A DNA stretch of 64,000 bases from Xenorhabdus doucetiae (GCF_000968195.1 NZ_FO704550.1:1054001-1118000); one strand, 5' to 3'; positions 6,461 through 15,505 are shown, numbered from the stretch's first letter. Notes: generated by a model from the letters alone, not told the origin. Numbers and translations are program-made.

Positions 6461-8520
6461 GCCGTCGTTACGTGATCGAGGCCCTGCTGCGCCCGGCAGT
6501 GGAGCTGAATACCGCAGTGGTGTCAGCCGTCGCCGCGTTTGTTTGTCTCAGAGCGCCTTGGGCCATCGCACTGGCACCGTCGGTGAGTTATGTGATGGCC
6601 GGCGGTTTTATGGGGCTGGCGGTGATACGCACATGGCAGGGTATTCAGGTGATACGCTATCGCAGAAACCTGCGCCGCTTGCCGCGTTATCAGATGAGCA
6701 CAAAGCACATTCCCGTCAGTCATAAGCAATTGTTTCTGGGCAAGGGCTTTCGCTGGCAGCAAAAACATACCCAGCGTTTGCAGGATACCCGCCGGCCCGA
6801 AGTTGAGCGATTTGTGCAACCCTCCCATATCTATCAGCTTGCCCGCGCACTGGAGCGCAGAACCGAATACCGTTGGCCGACATTATCTGCGCTATTACGT
6901 CAAGACTCGCCATTTAATCCGGTGCGTCCGCTGCCGCCGATGGGGGGCAATCCGGTGATCCACGGTATTGAGCCACAGGAAGCCGAGGTATTTATGGATC
7001 TGCGCGAGCGGGTCGGGCATACCCTGGTGATGGGTACCACCCGTGTGGGAAAAACCCGGCTGGCAGAGTTGTTGATCACGCAGGATATCCGGCGCGGCGA
7101 GGTAGTGATTGTCTTTGATCCCAAAGGGGATGCTGACTTGCTGAGGCGCATCTGGGCGGAATCTCACCGCGCCGGAAGAGGTAATGAACTTTCCCTTTTT
7201 CATCTGGGCTGGCCGGAAATCTCAGCACGTTATAATGCCGTCGGGCGGTTTGGCCGGGTTTCCGAAGTGGCGTCCCGTCTGGCCGGGCAACTCAGTGGTG
7301 AAGGCAACAGTGCCGCATTCCGTGAGTTTGCCTGGCGGTTTGTCAATATTGTTGCCCGTGCTTTGGTGGCATTGGGGCACCGGCCGGATTACACCCTGAT
7401 CACCCGTTATGTCAATAATATCAGCGAACTGTATCAGCTGTATGCCCGCAAAGTGATGGAAGAAAGGATGCCGGTATTATTAGCGCAAATCAGTCATTGC
7501 CTCGGTACGCTGAAAGAAAAGGATGTGCCGCGTAATATGCAGGGGCAGCCCGATGCCCTGCGGCTCTGGGCAACGGAAATCACCCTGAGTTCTGAGGCGG
7601 GTAAACAGTTGTATGACCCGATTTTGGATGGTCTGCGCTCTGCCGTGCGTTATGACCGTACCTATTTTGATAAAATTGTCGCTTCCTTATTACCGCTGCT
7701 GGAAAAACTGACTACCGGCAAAATCGCCGAATTACTGTCACCGGATTACCTCAATATGACTGACCTGCGGCCGATTTTTGACTGGGAGCAGGTGATCCGC
7801 AAAAGCGGGATTGCCTATATCGGGCTGGATGCGCTGTCTGACAGCGATGTTGCCTCAGCTGTGGGCAACAGTATGTTTGCGGATTTGGTGAGTGTTGCCG
7901 GACAGATTTATAAATACGGCATGAATGCCGGCTTACCGGTGCGCCATGATGGCAGGCTGGCGATTAACCTGCATTGTGACGAATTCAACGAACTGATGGG
8001 CGATGAGTTTATTCCGCTGATCAATAAAGGCGGCGGGGCTGGGATGCAGGTGACGGCGTATACCCAAACGTCGTCGGATATTGAAGCCCGTATCGGCAGC
8101 CCGGCCAAAACGGCGCAGGTGATCGGTAACTTCAATACCCTGATTATGCTGCGTGTACGGGATAACCGGACGGCGGAGTTACTGACCAGCCAGTTGCCCG
8201 AAGTGGAAATCTACAGTAAGACGCTGGTCTCCGGGCATTCGGATATTGCTGATGTTGAGCAGGGGCAGGATTTTACTTCCTCAACTCAGGACCGGGTAGG
8301 GACGGTTAAAACGCCGCTGGTGACCCCCGCAGAGATGATTAACCTGCCGAAAGGGCAGGCGTTCGCCTTACTGGAAGGCGGGCAGTTATGGAAAATTCGT
8401 ATGCCCTTGCCAACGGGGGATGACGATGATGCCCTGATGCCGGCAAATTTGCAGAAAATCGCCGAGCAGATGCGTAAGCATTACCGTACCAGTGAATCCT
8501 GGTGGGAAGAGCACGGGTAA
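6457..8520 (+). CDS. traD: Type IV coupling protein TraD (SXT/TOL subfamily, TIGR03743-like)
   Basis: 687-residue VirD4/TraD-type ATPase that links the relaxosome to the secretion channel at the inner membrane. Two N-terminal membrane segments lie within residues 20-60, then a soluble region. The Walker A motif GTTRVGKT is near residues 192-199 (a divergent GxxxxGKT), with conserved VIVFDPKGD after it. The Walker B-like LHCDEFNEL is near residue 505, followed by the TQTSSDIEAR region and the C-terminal GQAFALLEGGQLWKIRMP block. The first codon overlaps the preceding stop. Length and motifs are complete, so transfer capacity appears intact at this step. Confidence 0.93.
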   Translation: MSRRYVIEALLRPAVELNTAVVSAVAAFVCLRAPWAIALAPSVSYVMAGGFMGLAVIRTWQGIQVIRYRRNLRRLPRYQMSTKHIPVSHKQLFLGKGFRWQQKHTQRLQDTRRPEVERFVQPSHIYQLARALERRTEYRWPTLSALLRQDSPFNPVRPLPPMGGNPVIHGIEPQEAEVFMDLRERVGHTLVMGTTRVGKTRLAELLITQDIRRGEVVIVFDPKGDADLLRRIWAESHRAGRGNELSLFHLGWPEISARYNAVGRFGRVSEVASRLAGQLSGEGNSAAFREFAWRFVNIVARALVALGHRPDYTLITRYVNNISELYQLYARKVMEERMPVLLAQISHCLGTLKEKDVPRNMQGQPDALRLWATEITLSSEAGKQLYDPILDGLRSAVRYDRTYFDKIVASLLPLLEKLTTGKIAELLSPDYLNMTDLRPIFDWEQVIRKSGIAYIGLDALSDSDVASAVGNSMFADLVSVAGQIYKYGMNAGLPVRHDGRLAINLHCDEFNELMGDEFIPLINKGGGAGMQVTAYTQTSSDIEARIGSPAKTAQVIGNFNTLIMLRVRDNRTAELLTSQLPEVEIYSKTLVSGHSDIADVEQGQDFTSSTQDRVGTVKTPLVTPAEMINLPKGQAFALLEGGQLWKIRMPLPTGDDDDALMPANLQKIAEQMRKHYRTSESWWEEHG

Positions 8521-8528
8521 CTTCTGAT

Positions 8529-9287
8529 ATGGCACAATCAGAATCCCCTTCCCGCCCGTCATCCCAACCACCGCGTCAACACGGTCTTTTGTATTGCGTG
8601 TTATGGGAATGGCCGTGGAAAATCGTCGGTTTTATTCTCATGTCCTGGCTATTCAGTTTGTTGCTGGAATATCTCGGTATGGCGTTTTTCTGGCCGGAAC
8701 CGGGCGCGTCCCACAGCCGGCAGATGATGAAGACAGAACTGCAATATCTCTCCACAGAGTTTACCCAAAGCCTGTTATTGTCATCGCCATCGGTCACGGT
8801 TTCAGCATGGCTGGTACAGGCTTACCAATGGCTGTTTGTGGACAGCGGTTTTATTGGTTGGGTTCAGGGGCAATCATACTATCAGTTACATACCGGTAAT
8901 GATTTTAGGCGTGAGTTTAATGCGGCATTACAGGGTGTATCGGGCTATTTGAGGGAGTACTGGCTGGCGGCGGTGTTTATCACGATGGTGACGCTGATCC
9001 GGCTAGCCATTCTGCTGTTATCCGTTCCTTTATTTGTGATGGTGGTGTTAGTGGCACTGGTTGACGGGCTGGGACGGCGCGATTTACGGCGTTACGGGGC
9101 AGGGTATGAATCCAGTTTTGTCTATCATCATGCCAAGCGTGGGATTAAACCTACCTGTACCGTTCCCTGTGTGCTGTATTTATCCTGGCCGGATACAATC
9201 TATCCCACGGTGATCCTGTTGCCTGCGGCGGTATTGCTGGGCATCGCGGTGGTGATAGCGGCCTCGATGTTTAAAAAGTATTTATAG
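8529..9287 (+). CDS. ICE membrane protein, TIGR03747 (PFL_4697) family
   Basis: 252 residues; ATG at 8529, eight bases after the traD stop. Three to four membrane segments are visible (around residues 30-50, 145-185 and 225-245). The conserved inter-membrane motif DGLGRRDLRRYGAGYESSFVYHHAKR is typical of this family, which is encoded next to TraD in nearly all PFGI-1-type clusters. It is probably an inner-membrane partner of the coupling protein. It is the last gene of the first transfer block, ending at a strong bidirectional terminator. No truncation is apparent. Confidence 0.88.
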   Translation: MAQSESPSRPSSQPPRQHGLLYCVLWEWPWKIVGFILMSWLFSLLLEYLGMAFFWPEPGASHSRQMMKTELQYLSTEFTQSLLLSSPSVTVSAWLVQAYQWLFVDSGFIGWVQGQSYYQLHTGNDFRREFNAALQGVSGYLREYWLAAVFITMVTLIRLAILLLSVPLFVMVVLVALVDGLGRRDLRRYGAGYESSFVYHHAKRGIKPTCTVPCVLYLSWPDTIYPTVILLPAAVLLGIAVVIAASMFKKYL

Positions 9288-9299
9288 TGCATGACGCTG

Positions 9300-9343
9300 G
9301 ACGGAGGAAGGCAAAACGGGTTTTTGTTTTGCCTTCCTCCGTC
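9300..9343. terminator. Strong bidirectional terminator
   Basis: An 18-bp perfect stem, 9300-9317 with 9326-9343, closed by GGGTTTTT; the inner arms GGCAAAAC/GTTTTGCC provide T-rich tracts on both strands. It separates the plus-strand TIGR03747 gene from the minus-strand gene at 9379, which converge on it. Confidence 0.8.
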
Positions 9344-9378
9344 AGCAGACAAGCCGCATCGCGGCGCGTCAGTGATGC

Positions 9379-9732
9379 TTATTCATAGATCTCTATTGAT
9401 GTGACTTTGTAAGAGTCAAATTTGTACAAAAAGGGATTTGTAGGCGCTTGTATCTTATATATTTCTCTGGCACCAAGGTCTTGTATGGTGTCAATTGCAT
9501 TACCCACTAAGGCATCCCCTTGATAAAGATTGAATTTAATAAACACACTTTTTAGTGTCTGAGTTGTATTATTTCTTGCATCACCTGCTATATATGGGAT
9601 GCCATTTTGTCCATTGTCGATATGAAGGTTTGTGACTGAAACCCGATTCTCGTTATTGGCAAAAGATGAAAAAGTTGCCATACCAAGTACCACAGACAAT
9701 GCAATACCAATCTTTTGAAAGCTGTTTCTCAT
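9379..9732 (-). CDS. Secreted small protein with FxLYD-like domain
   Basis: 117 residues; start at 9732 chosen for the AGGA site and because it gives a clean signal peptide (MRNSFQKIGIALSVVLGMATFSSFA|NN). The mature ~93 residues form a beta-sandwich-like domain: VTNLHIDNGQNGIPYIAGDARNNT then TLKSVFIKFNLYQGDALVG, resembling the FxLYD domain (FNLY in place of FxLYD). It is predicted periplasmic or secreted. It is AT-rich relative to transfer genes and inserted, together with the DUF5710 gene, between two transfer blocks, so it is cargo. Function unknown. Confidence 0.75.
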   Translation of the reverse strand: MRNSFQKIGIALSVVLGMATFSSFANNENRVSVTNLHIDNGQNGIPYIAGDARNNTTQTLKSVFIKFNLYQGDALVGNAIDTIQDLGAREIYKIQAPTNPFLYKFDSYKVTSIEIYE

Positions 9733-9921
9733 ATTATTATTCCTGATCTTTTTGATGTGTAAGGTGATTATCAATTTTCACATAGTTTTTCTATCATGGA
9801 AATTTTATTTTCTGCGTTCGTTCAGCCACATGATGATCTATTCTCCCAGAAATTCACTCATTGCCACCTGACTACATCTTCAGAATCCATAGGGTATAGA
9901 GCGCCATTAACAGGTTCTAGA

Positions 9922-10623
9922 TTAATGCGAATATGTCGATAAAATACTCACCACCTGCGTCATCGATCCGAACCAGTCACCGGCGCTATGAATATCGCTG
10001 CCCGGATTTTTGAGATCAATAAGGCGATACTGGTGCGAAATATCTTCACAATACCCCATAAAAGGCCCATCAATACGATGCAGTTGAATAGTCGCCGCTT
10101 GCTCCTTGGAGGCCGGGAAAAACGCCCCGCCAACTTCCGCAAACATCTGCGTATCATCTTGCTGCGCGTCACAGTGCTCGCAGTGGTTTATCCAGTGCTG
10201 TCGGCGCAGCCGTTGGCTGACCGCTTTACGCAAGGTAGGGTGAAAGCCGGATAACACATTGCGCACGGTGGTGGGAATATCGGCGACATAAAAGAGGAAA
10301 GCCGGGCGGTCCTGCTCTGCATAGCTCACTTCAGTGCTGATGTCATCGTCATCTTCATTATTGTCTTCCAGCATCTTATGCCCGGCCGGCAGCATAAACG
10401 CCGTCACCGTGGTGGGCTCCTGACAGTGCGGGCAGGTTGTCCGGGTCTGGGCGAGATACCAAAAGGCGGCATGGACATTGTAGAACGGCAGCCAGTTCAT
10501 AAACGGGGTCGGATCAAAACTGTCGTCGATATACCAGATATTGGCCGCCGCATCCCAGTGTGCGCCCAGCTTCCGCACCTTCTCGTATTCATTATCGGGG
10601 ACATGTAAATCAATCCGCAGCAT
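9922..10623 (-). CDS. DUF5710 domain protein with zinc-finger motif
   Basis: 233 residues. The N-terminus LHVPDNEYEKVRKLGAHWDAAANIWYI matches the DUF5710 domain, a short module common on plasmids and ICEs and often fused to primase or nuclease domains. A CPHCQEP motif at about residues 62-68 and a second CEHC motif at about 150-153 could bind zinc. No catalytic domain is recognised. An AAGGAA site precedes the ATG at 10623. It is cargo between transfer blocks and lies next to an ERIC-type repeat. A nucleic-acid-binding role is plausible but unproven. Confidence 0.75.
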   Translation of the reverse strand: MLRIDLHVPDNEYEKVRKLGAHWDAAANIWYIDDSFDPTPFMNWLPFYNVHAAFWYLAQTRTTCPHCQEPTTVTAFMLPAGHKMLEDNNEDDDDISTEVSYAEQDRPAFLFYVADIPTTVRNVLSGFHPTLRKAVSQRLRRQHWINHCEHCDAQQDDTQMFAEVGGAFFPASKEQAATIQLHRIDGPFMGYCEDISHQYRLIDLKNPGSDIHSAGDWFGSMTQVVSILSTYSH

Positions 10624-10649
10624 GGGGTTTCCTTCATTGTTAAACGGTT

Positions 10650-10773
10650 ATACCCGTCGTCTTTCAAGCTGCCTCTTTGTTGGCTGCGCTCATTCACCCC
10701 GGTCACATAGTTATCCATGCTCCCGGGGATCCATTCCCTTGCCGCCGCGATGCAACTTGAATCCATTGGGTAT
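10650..10773. repeat. ERIC-type intergenic repeat (IRU)
   Basis: A 124-bp element with inverted ends ATACCC (10650-10655) and GGGTAT (10768-10773). The reverse strand contains the ERIC-like core: a GGATCCCCGGGAGCAT segment followed by TATGTGACCGGGGTGA, similar to the sites used for ERIC primers. Size and termini fit the ~126-bp enterobacterial repetitive intergenic consensus. It lies between the DUF5710 gene and the RAQPRD gene, in noncoding DNA. Confidence 0.8.
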
Positions 10774-10897
10774 TAATCAAATAAATAAGTCAGACTATTT
10801 AGCTAATTTTCATCAAAGCATAAAGAGTTTATTGCTGATTTGACCTAAAAAAAACCGCATCCTCGGCATCCTGAACTCCATGACGAGGTGAATAGTT

Positions 10898-11230
10898 ATG
10901 CGCTGTTGCTTTTTTTCCCTGTTCCGTGCGGCCTGTCTGCTGGGACTGACGGTATTGTGTATACCACTTGCACAGGCTTCCGAAAAAGATGAACTGGCCA
11001 GTGCAAAACGCCTGATTGAACAGGTGCAGGTTGCACTGGAACGCGCCAGCATCGCTGAAAAGCCCTCTGACCTGTCAAAATTCCCGCGTTATGACTTCGA
11101 TTACCGGCGTATCAAGGCCGATCTCAACACGATTAAGGCGGGTATCGATCACTACCTGACCCCTTCCCGTGCCCAGCCCGGTGAGAGCACGCCGTTATCC
11201 GGTCAATACCGTCAGGAACTCACCCGATGA
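10898..11230 (+). CDS. ICE protein, RAQPRD family
   Basis: 110 residues with a signal peptide (cleavage after AQA near residue 26) and a short helical periplasmic domain. The motif RRIKADLNTIKAGIDHYLTPSRAQP contains the family's RAQPRD signature in the variant RAQPGE. It opens the second transfer block, probably from a promoter in the preceding AT-rich region; a GAGGTG ribosome site precedes the ATG and can pair weakly with CCTCG 20 bases upstream. The stop overlaps the next ATG. The family is specific to GI-type ICE conjugation clusters; mechanistic role unknown. Confidence 0.87.
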   Translation: MRCCFFSLFRAACLLGLTVLCIPLAQASEKDELASAKRLIEQVQVALERASIAEKPSDLSKFPRYDFDYRRIKADLNTIKAGIDHYLTPSRAQPGESTPLSGQYRQELTR

Positions 11231-11463
11231 CCGCCGCCCAACGCAATGCTTTTGAAGTGGCCTCAGGGCATTTTGATATCCACTTTTTGTATCTAGTGTG
11301 TGTCGGATTTTTCCTGGCCACGCTGTTTCTCTGGGCGGCCTGGGCTGCGGTGGATGTCTGGAACGGCTGGGCGAATGAAAAAGTGCGTAACCAGACCCTC
11401 AGCCAGTTTGCCCTGCGAACCGCGATGTTATTGGTCGTGGCGGTCTGGATGTTTGCCGGTTAG
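11227..11463 (+). CDS. ICE membrane protein, TIGR03758 (PFL_4701) family
   Basis: 78 residues with two membrane segments (around 20-42 and 62-77) and a short charged loop NGWANEKVRNQT. The gene overlaps its neighbour by ATGA. Small two-TM proteins at this position are a constant part of the cluster and, by analogy to VirB2/VirB3-like subunits, probably help form the pilin/inner-membrane part of the channel. Family membership rests on sequence and position. Confidence 0.85.
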   Translation: MTAAQRNAFEVASGHFDIHFLYLVCVGFFLATLFLWAAWAAVDVWNGWANEKVRNQTLSQFALRTAMLLVVAVWMFAG

Positions 11464-11495
11464 TGCGTGTAACACGATAAAAAAGGAAACCGAAG

Positions 11496-11873
11496 ATGAA
11501 GCAAATTTTTACTGTCTGGCGTCGGATCAGCATCAATCTGATAACCAGAATCAGTACGCTCTTTTTACTGTTTGGCTTTTCCTGTCAGTCCGCCCGGGCG
11601 GATTTACCCGCCATCGAACCCCCAAAAAGTGGCGGCGGGGCGGGATTGCTGGGGCAGCTGAAAGGCTATGCACAGGACAGCATTGTCATCGGGGGACTGA
11701 TCCTCTCTGCCGTGGCGTTCTACAAGGTTGCCGCCGCTGCGGTAGAAACCTTTTCGGAAGTGCGGGATGGCAAATCCACCTGGACGCAGTTTGGTGCCAT
11801 CATCGTGGTCGGTGTGGTGCTGCTGGTCGCCGTGATTTGGCTGCTGGCGAAGTCAGCCAGCATTATCTTTTAA
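11496..11873 (+). CDS. ICE membrane protein, TIGR03745 (PFL_4702) family
   Basis: 125 residues: N-terminal signal/TM (residues about 15-36, ending ARA), a Gly-rich linker SGGGAGLLGQLKGYAQDS, then two hydrophobic helices (about 55-75 and 95-120). This architecture resembles a pilin-like VirB2 subunit with two TM helices, which is how I interpret the family. It lies 32 bases after the previous gene with an AAAGGAAACC site, and 10 bases before the next. Confidence 0.85.
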   Translation: MKQIFTVWRRISINLITRISTLFLLFGFSCQSARADLPAIEPPKSGGGAGLLGQLKGYAQDSIVIGGLILSAVAFYKVAAAAVETFSEVRDGKSTWTQFGAIIVVGVVLLVAVIWLLAKSASIIF

Positions 11874-11883
11874 GGTGCCGCTT

Positions 11884-12255
11884 ATGCAGACAATACCGTT
11901 CTTACCTGACCGATTAAATGCCGAACCTGTCGTGTTTCGCGGTTTCACCACCCCGGAAATGGGGCTGGCCGCATTGGCCGGGCTGGCATTCGGGCTGATA
12001 GTCAGCCTGCCCCTTATTCCTCTGGCGGGTTGGGTCATCATCCCCACCGGAATACTGATGATGCCGCTGCTATTGATTAGCTTTGGCGGTCGCTGGCTGG
12101 CTCACCTTAAGCGCGGCAAGCCGGAGAATTATATCTGGCTGAAGCTGGAAGAGAAAAAACGCCGGCTGGGATTCGGTGATCCGGCACTGATTATTGCGGC
12201 ACAGGGCTGGTCTTTACGCCGTAGCCGATTTGTTGGCAGGAGGCATCGAGAATGA
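11884..12255 (+). CDS. Conjugal transfer protein, TIGR03750 family
   Basis: 123 residues; the ATG at 11884 is preferred to the GTG at 11875 because TAAGGTG lies at proper spacing. Two membrane segments (around 30-75) are separated by a short turn, followed by a cytoplasmic tail with WLAHLKRGKPENYIWLKLEEKKRRLG, the family's hallmark and similar to VirB3/TraL-type proteins. The last codons overlap the next start. It is likely an inner-membrane channel component that contacts the VirB4-type ATPase (inference by analogy). Confidence 0.85.
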   Translation: MQTIPFLPDRLNAEPVVFRGFTTPEMGLAALAGLAFGLIVSLPLIPLAGWVIIPTGILMMPLLLISFGGRWLAHLKRGKPENYIWLKLEEKKRRLGFGDPALIIAAQGWSLRRSRFVGRRHRE

Positions 12256-12908
12256 GCCGGTTTCGCCATGCGGTAAAAAACCGCGATCAGCATATTCTGA
12301 CCCTGCGGGTGGCCTGCGGTATTCTGGTGGGCGTTCTGCTGTTGAGCCTGACCGGGTGGATGTCGGCACCACGTAATCTCACTATCCATAATCCGCCGGA
12401 TTTACGCACCGGCAGTACCCGCCCGTGGTGGGAAGTGTCGGCACCCAGTGTTTACAGCTTTGCCTTTTATATTTTCCAGCAACTGAATGCGTGGCCGAAA
12501 AACGGGGCACAAGATTACCCGACCAAAATATATGCTTTATCCCCGTACCTGACGCCCGCCTGTCAGGATTTTCTGCGCGAGGATGCCAGAACCCGTGCTG
12601 ACGGGGGAGAGCTGCTCGATCGGGTGCGGGTGGTGTATGAACTCCCCGGCCGGGGTTATGAGACGCACAGTGTGACGGTACGTGACCGGGATAACTGGGT
12701 GGTCCGGCTGGATTTGGTGGCCGATGAATATTATCACGCCGAGCCGGTTAAACGGGCGCTGGTGCGCTATCCGCTGAAAGTGGTGCGCTGGGAGGGAGAT
12801 GCAGAACGTAATCCTTTCGGGCTGGCCTTGGATTGCTATGACGGTATGCCGCAGCGTCTGGAAGCCATGCCGCCACCACCGGCAGAGAAAAAAGGAGTGT
12901 TTCAGTGA
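12252..12908 (+). CDS. ICE protein, TIGR03746 (PFL_4703) family
   Basis: 218 residues. One N-terminal membrane helix (about 20-38) is followed by a periplasmic domain of the VirB8/TraE kind, with WWEVSAPSVYSFAFYIFQQLNAWPKNGAQDYP conserved. TraE/VirB8-like proteins nucleate assembly of the T4SS core complex. Translation is coupled on both sides by 4-base overlaps. Complete length; no unusual features. Confidence 0.86.
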   Translation: MSRFRHAVKNRDQHILTLRVACGILVGVLLLSLTGWMSAPRNLTIHNPPDLRTGSTRPWWEVSAPSVYSFAFYIFQQLNAWPKNGAQDYPTKIYALSPYLTPACQDFLREDARTRADGGELLDRVRVVYELPGRGYETHSVTVRDRDNWVVRLDLVADEYYHAEPVKRALVRYPLKVVRWEGDAERNPFGLALDCYDGMPQRLEAMPPPPAEKKGVFQ

Positions 12909-13735
12909 CCTGTTCATTTTGCTATCCACGTCTTTTATTGGGATTTTTCAGCCTGTTGCTGTTCAGCATCACGGCAAAAGCCGATGAACTGATGACATGG
13001 GAGCGTATCCCGTTATCCATTACGCTGAAAGTCGGTCAGGAGCGGATTATTTTTGCTGACCGGAATGTGCGTGTCGGTTTGTCCCCGTCACTCAGTGAGA
13101 AATTGCGGGTGCAAAGCGCAGGCGGGGCAATTTACCTGAAAGCGGGCAGTGCCTTCCCGCCCGCCCGCCTGCAATTGCAGGACCGCGAAAACGGCGAAAT
13201 AATCTTACTGGATATCACCGCGGCCAAAACCGGACCAACGGAACCGGTACGTATTATTTATCCGGATGAGAAACGTACGGCCTCAACAGCAGCCGCACCG
13301 GATCAGACAAAGCCCGAACTGTCGGCACCGGTTCCCGTGGCACTAACCCGCTATGCGGCCCAGCAACTTTATGCGCCGTTGCGTACCGTAGAGCCGGTCA
13401 CGGGAATTCGTCCGGTGAACCTGCATTTACCCGCATCCATCACCACCCTCTATCCGTCAGAACCGATCGAAATTATCCCGCTGGCCGGCTGGGGAGTACA
13501 TAATCACGCCGTGGTGGCACTAAAACTGCGCAATACCACGCAACACAAAATCACCCTCGACCCGCGCGCCTTGCAGGGGCAATTTGTCACGGCGACGTTC
13601 CAGCATCGCTGGCTGGGTGAAGCGGGGACGGCGGAAGATACCACCGTGTTATATCTCGTCACTAAAGGATTGCCGGACAAGGCCTTTATAGCTGAACCGG
13701 TCACTGTCAAACCGGGAGGCCGCCATGCCGGTTAA
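12905..13735 (+). CDS. ICE protein, TIGR03749 (PFL_4704) family
   Basis: 276 residues starting with GTG at 12905, overlapping the preceding stop. A signal peptide (residues 1-25, ending AKA) leads into a periplasmic domain with WERIPLSITLKVGQERIIF near the start. This matches the TraK/VirB9-like secretin-domain proteins of the outer-membrane core. A Pro/Ala-rich linker around residues 120-150 separates two halves, the second beginning NLHLPASITTLYP. It is likely a core-complex subunit bridging to the TraB-like protein encoded next, which starts 11 bases inside this gene. Confidence 0.86.
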   Translation: MTCSFCYPRLLLGFFSLLLFSITAKADELMTWERIPLSITLKVGQERIIFADRNVRVGLSPSLSEKLRVQSAGGAIYLKAGSAFPPARLQLQDRENGEIILLDITAAKTGPTEPVRIIYPDEKRTASTAAAPDQTKPELSAPVPVALTRYAAQQLYAPLRTVEPVTGIRPVNLHLPASITTLYPSEPIEIIPLAGWGVHNHAVVALKLRNTTQHKITLDPRALQGQFVTATFQHRWLGEAGTAEDTTVLYLVTKGLPDKAFIAEPVTVKPGGRHAG

Positions 13736-15149
13736 CGCCAATGCGCTGGTAAAAGTTCTGGTGCCGACGGTGTTGGTTATCGGCGGATTTATCGGCATCA
13801 AAAGTTGCAGTTCAACGGAGACTGTGCCGGCGGCTGCCTCACAAAATAATGTGCTGGCCACATTGTCTCCGGAGGAGTTACAGGCTCTGGGCGTCGGCGG
13901 TGATACCCCGGAAGATACCCTGCGCACCCTGATCGGGGCACTCAATAAAGTGCGGACAGAGCAAAAACAGTTAAGCCGGCAGAATGCCGATATCCTGAAA
14001 GAAAATGACCTGTTACGCAATCAAAGTCACGATGTGACGGGGCAGATAGATGCCGCCGTGGCCGCTATCCGCAAAGAAGATGAACAGCGTCAGCGCGAGT
14101 TGCAGGATGAGCAGCAGGGCTTACTGGCGCAGATTGATTTGTTAACCGAGCGGTTAAATGCAACGCCGCTGCCGGCGCAGGACAGTCATCTGCCGTTTGG
14201 CGCAGCAGGGACAACCAGTCAGTATGCTGCCGATCCTCTCCGGGGGCAGGAGGAACTTATCTGGGTCACCCCGGCTGATGAAAAGCCCTTTGATCCGCAA
14301 CATCTGGCGGCCGACAACACCACGGCGCGGTTTCCTGCCTCTTTTTTAAGTGAACAGTCCGCCACTGAACCGGCTCCGCCATCAAATCCGATACAAAAAG
14401 AAGAACACGAACAGCCGGTCTATACCCTGCCTGAGAATGCCACGCTGGTCGGCAGTCAGGCGATGACCGCACTGTTGGGTCGTGTGCCCGTTAACGGCAC
14501 AGTCACTGACCCCTATCCGTTTAAAATTCTTATCGGCAAAGACAACCTGACCGCCAACGGCATTGAACTGCCGGAGGTGGCAGGGGCGGTTGTTTCCGGC
14601 TCAGCCAGCGGCGACTGGACCCTCTCCTGCGTGCGCGGGCAGGTCAACTCCATCACCTTTGTCTTTAACGATGGCACCGTGCGCACCTTACCGGGGGCAG
14701 GGCAAAACACCAATGGCAGTGCGAATGGTATCGGCTGGCTGTCGGATGAAAACGGCATTCCCTGCATCAGCGGGGAGCGCAAATCCAATGCCGCCACTTA
14801 TTTACCGAGCCTGTTTGCCCTCTCCGCGATAAATTCAGCGGGGGAGGCCTTTAACGACAGCCAGCGTACCGCCCAGACCAACGGTGCCGGCGGTATCACG
14901 ACCGCTTTAACGGGTAATGCCGGACAAGCCGCGTTGGGGAAAGCGCTGGCCGGGGGCATGAATGAAATGACCGACTGGCTCAAACAACGTTACCGCCAGA
15001 CGTTCGATGCGGTTTACGTTCCGCCCGGTGCCCGGTTAGTGGTGCATATCACACAAAGCCTGGCCATTGATTATGCCGCGAAAGGACGTAAGGTGCGCGA
15101 TGGCTTGAGTGAGCCCGCCCAACATCACCATCAGGAAGCCTTAGATTAA
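13725..15149 (+). CDS. TraB-like ICE protein, TIGR03752 (PFL_4705) family
   Basis: 474 residues. One N-terminal membrane helix (about 8-25) is followed by a coiled-coil segment (about 65-145, rich in Gln/Glu with RTEQKQLSRQNADILKEND), a Pro-rich spacer, and a C-terminal TraB/VirB10-like domain with VPVNGTVTDPYPFKILIGKDNL and VYVPPGARLVVHITQSL. VirB10/TraB proteins span the periplasm and gate the outer-membrane pore. GGGAGG precedes the ATG. It overlaps both neighbours. Full length. Confidence 0.88.
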   Translation: MPVNANALVKVLVPTVLVIGGFIGIKSCSSTETVPAAASQNNVLATLSPEELQALGVGGDTPEDTLRTLIGALNKVRTEQKQLSRQNADILKENDLLRNQSHDVTGQIDAAVAAIRKEDEQRQRELQDEQQGLLAQIDLLTERLNATPLPAQDSHLPFGAAGTTSQYAADPLRGQEELIWVTPADEKPFDPQHLAADNTTARFPASFLSEQSATEPAPPSNPIQKEEHEQPVYTLPENATLVGSQAMTALLGRVPVNGTVTDPYPFKILIGKDNLTANGIELPEVAGAVVSGSASGDWTLSCVRGQVNSITFVFNDGTVRTLPGAGQNTNGSANGIGWLSDENGIPCISGERKSNAATYLPSLFALSAINSAGEAFNDSQRTAQTNGAGGITTALTGNAGQAALGKALAGGMNEMTDWLKQRYRQTFDAVYVPPGARLVVHITQSLAIDYAAKGRKVRDGLSEPAQHHHQEALD

Positions 15150-15505
15150 TGGAAAAGATTGCCCCTCAATGGCTATTCAGCGCGGGTTTCCCGTATTGCC
15201 TGCAAGTACACGTTACGCCGCTGATTGAACCTGAGCTGGTTCAGCTTTACTGGCGGTCTGTGCGTAAAAAAGCAGGCCGGTTGTACTTGTCAACCCATCG
15301 GGAATGTCAGCTGCTGGGTGACGGTGATTTTACCGTCTTTCGCCTGACCGAAACGCAGTGGCAGGCCGTGGTTGAAAACAAAGCAGAGGCCGAGCCTGAA
15401 CAGTGGGAACGGCTGCCCTTTACCTTATCGGAACTGGCGGTACACCCCGAATTTGCCACCTTTACCAGCATTGGAGCCACGGAGACCGAACCATGCGCAA
15501 ACTAA
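15149..15505 (+). CDS. Small ICE operon protein of unknown function
   Basis: 118 residues, no signal peptide or membrane segment. The ATG shares a base with the stop of the TraB-like gene and its 3' end overlaps the lipoprotein gene, so it is firmly embedded in the transfer operon. The composition is mixed, with a Glu-rich stretch near residues 75-90. I do not recognise a family. Because coupling with both neighbours is preserved, it is probably a real, co-translated accessory transfer protein, perhaps specific to a sub-branch of these ICEs. Confidence 0.65.
   Translation: MEKIAPQWLFSAGFPYCLQVHVTPLIEPELVQLYWRSVRKKAGRLYLSTHRECQLLGDGDFTVFRLTETQWQAVVENKAEAEPEQWERLPFTLSELAVHPEFATFTSIGATETEPCAN

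Noticed and set aside
9880..9921. Short CCATAGGGTATA sequence as a second ERIC fragment
   Set aside because: Only the terminal dozen bases resemble the repeat end; too short to call.
11300..11917. 205-residue ORF overlapping three small transfer genes
   Set aside because: Out of frame with TIGR03758, TIGR03745 and TIGR03750 family genes, which are tightly spaced with ribosome sites and recognisable products.
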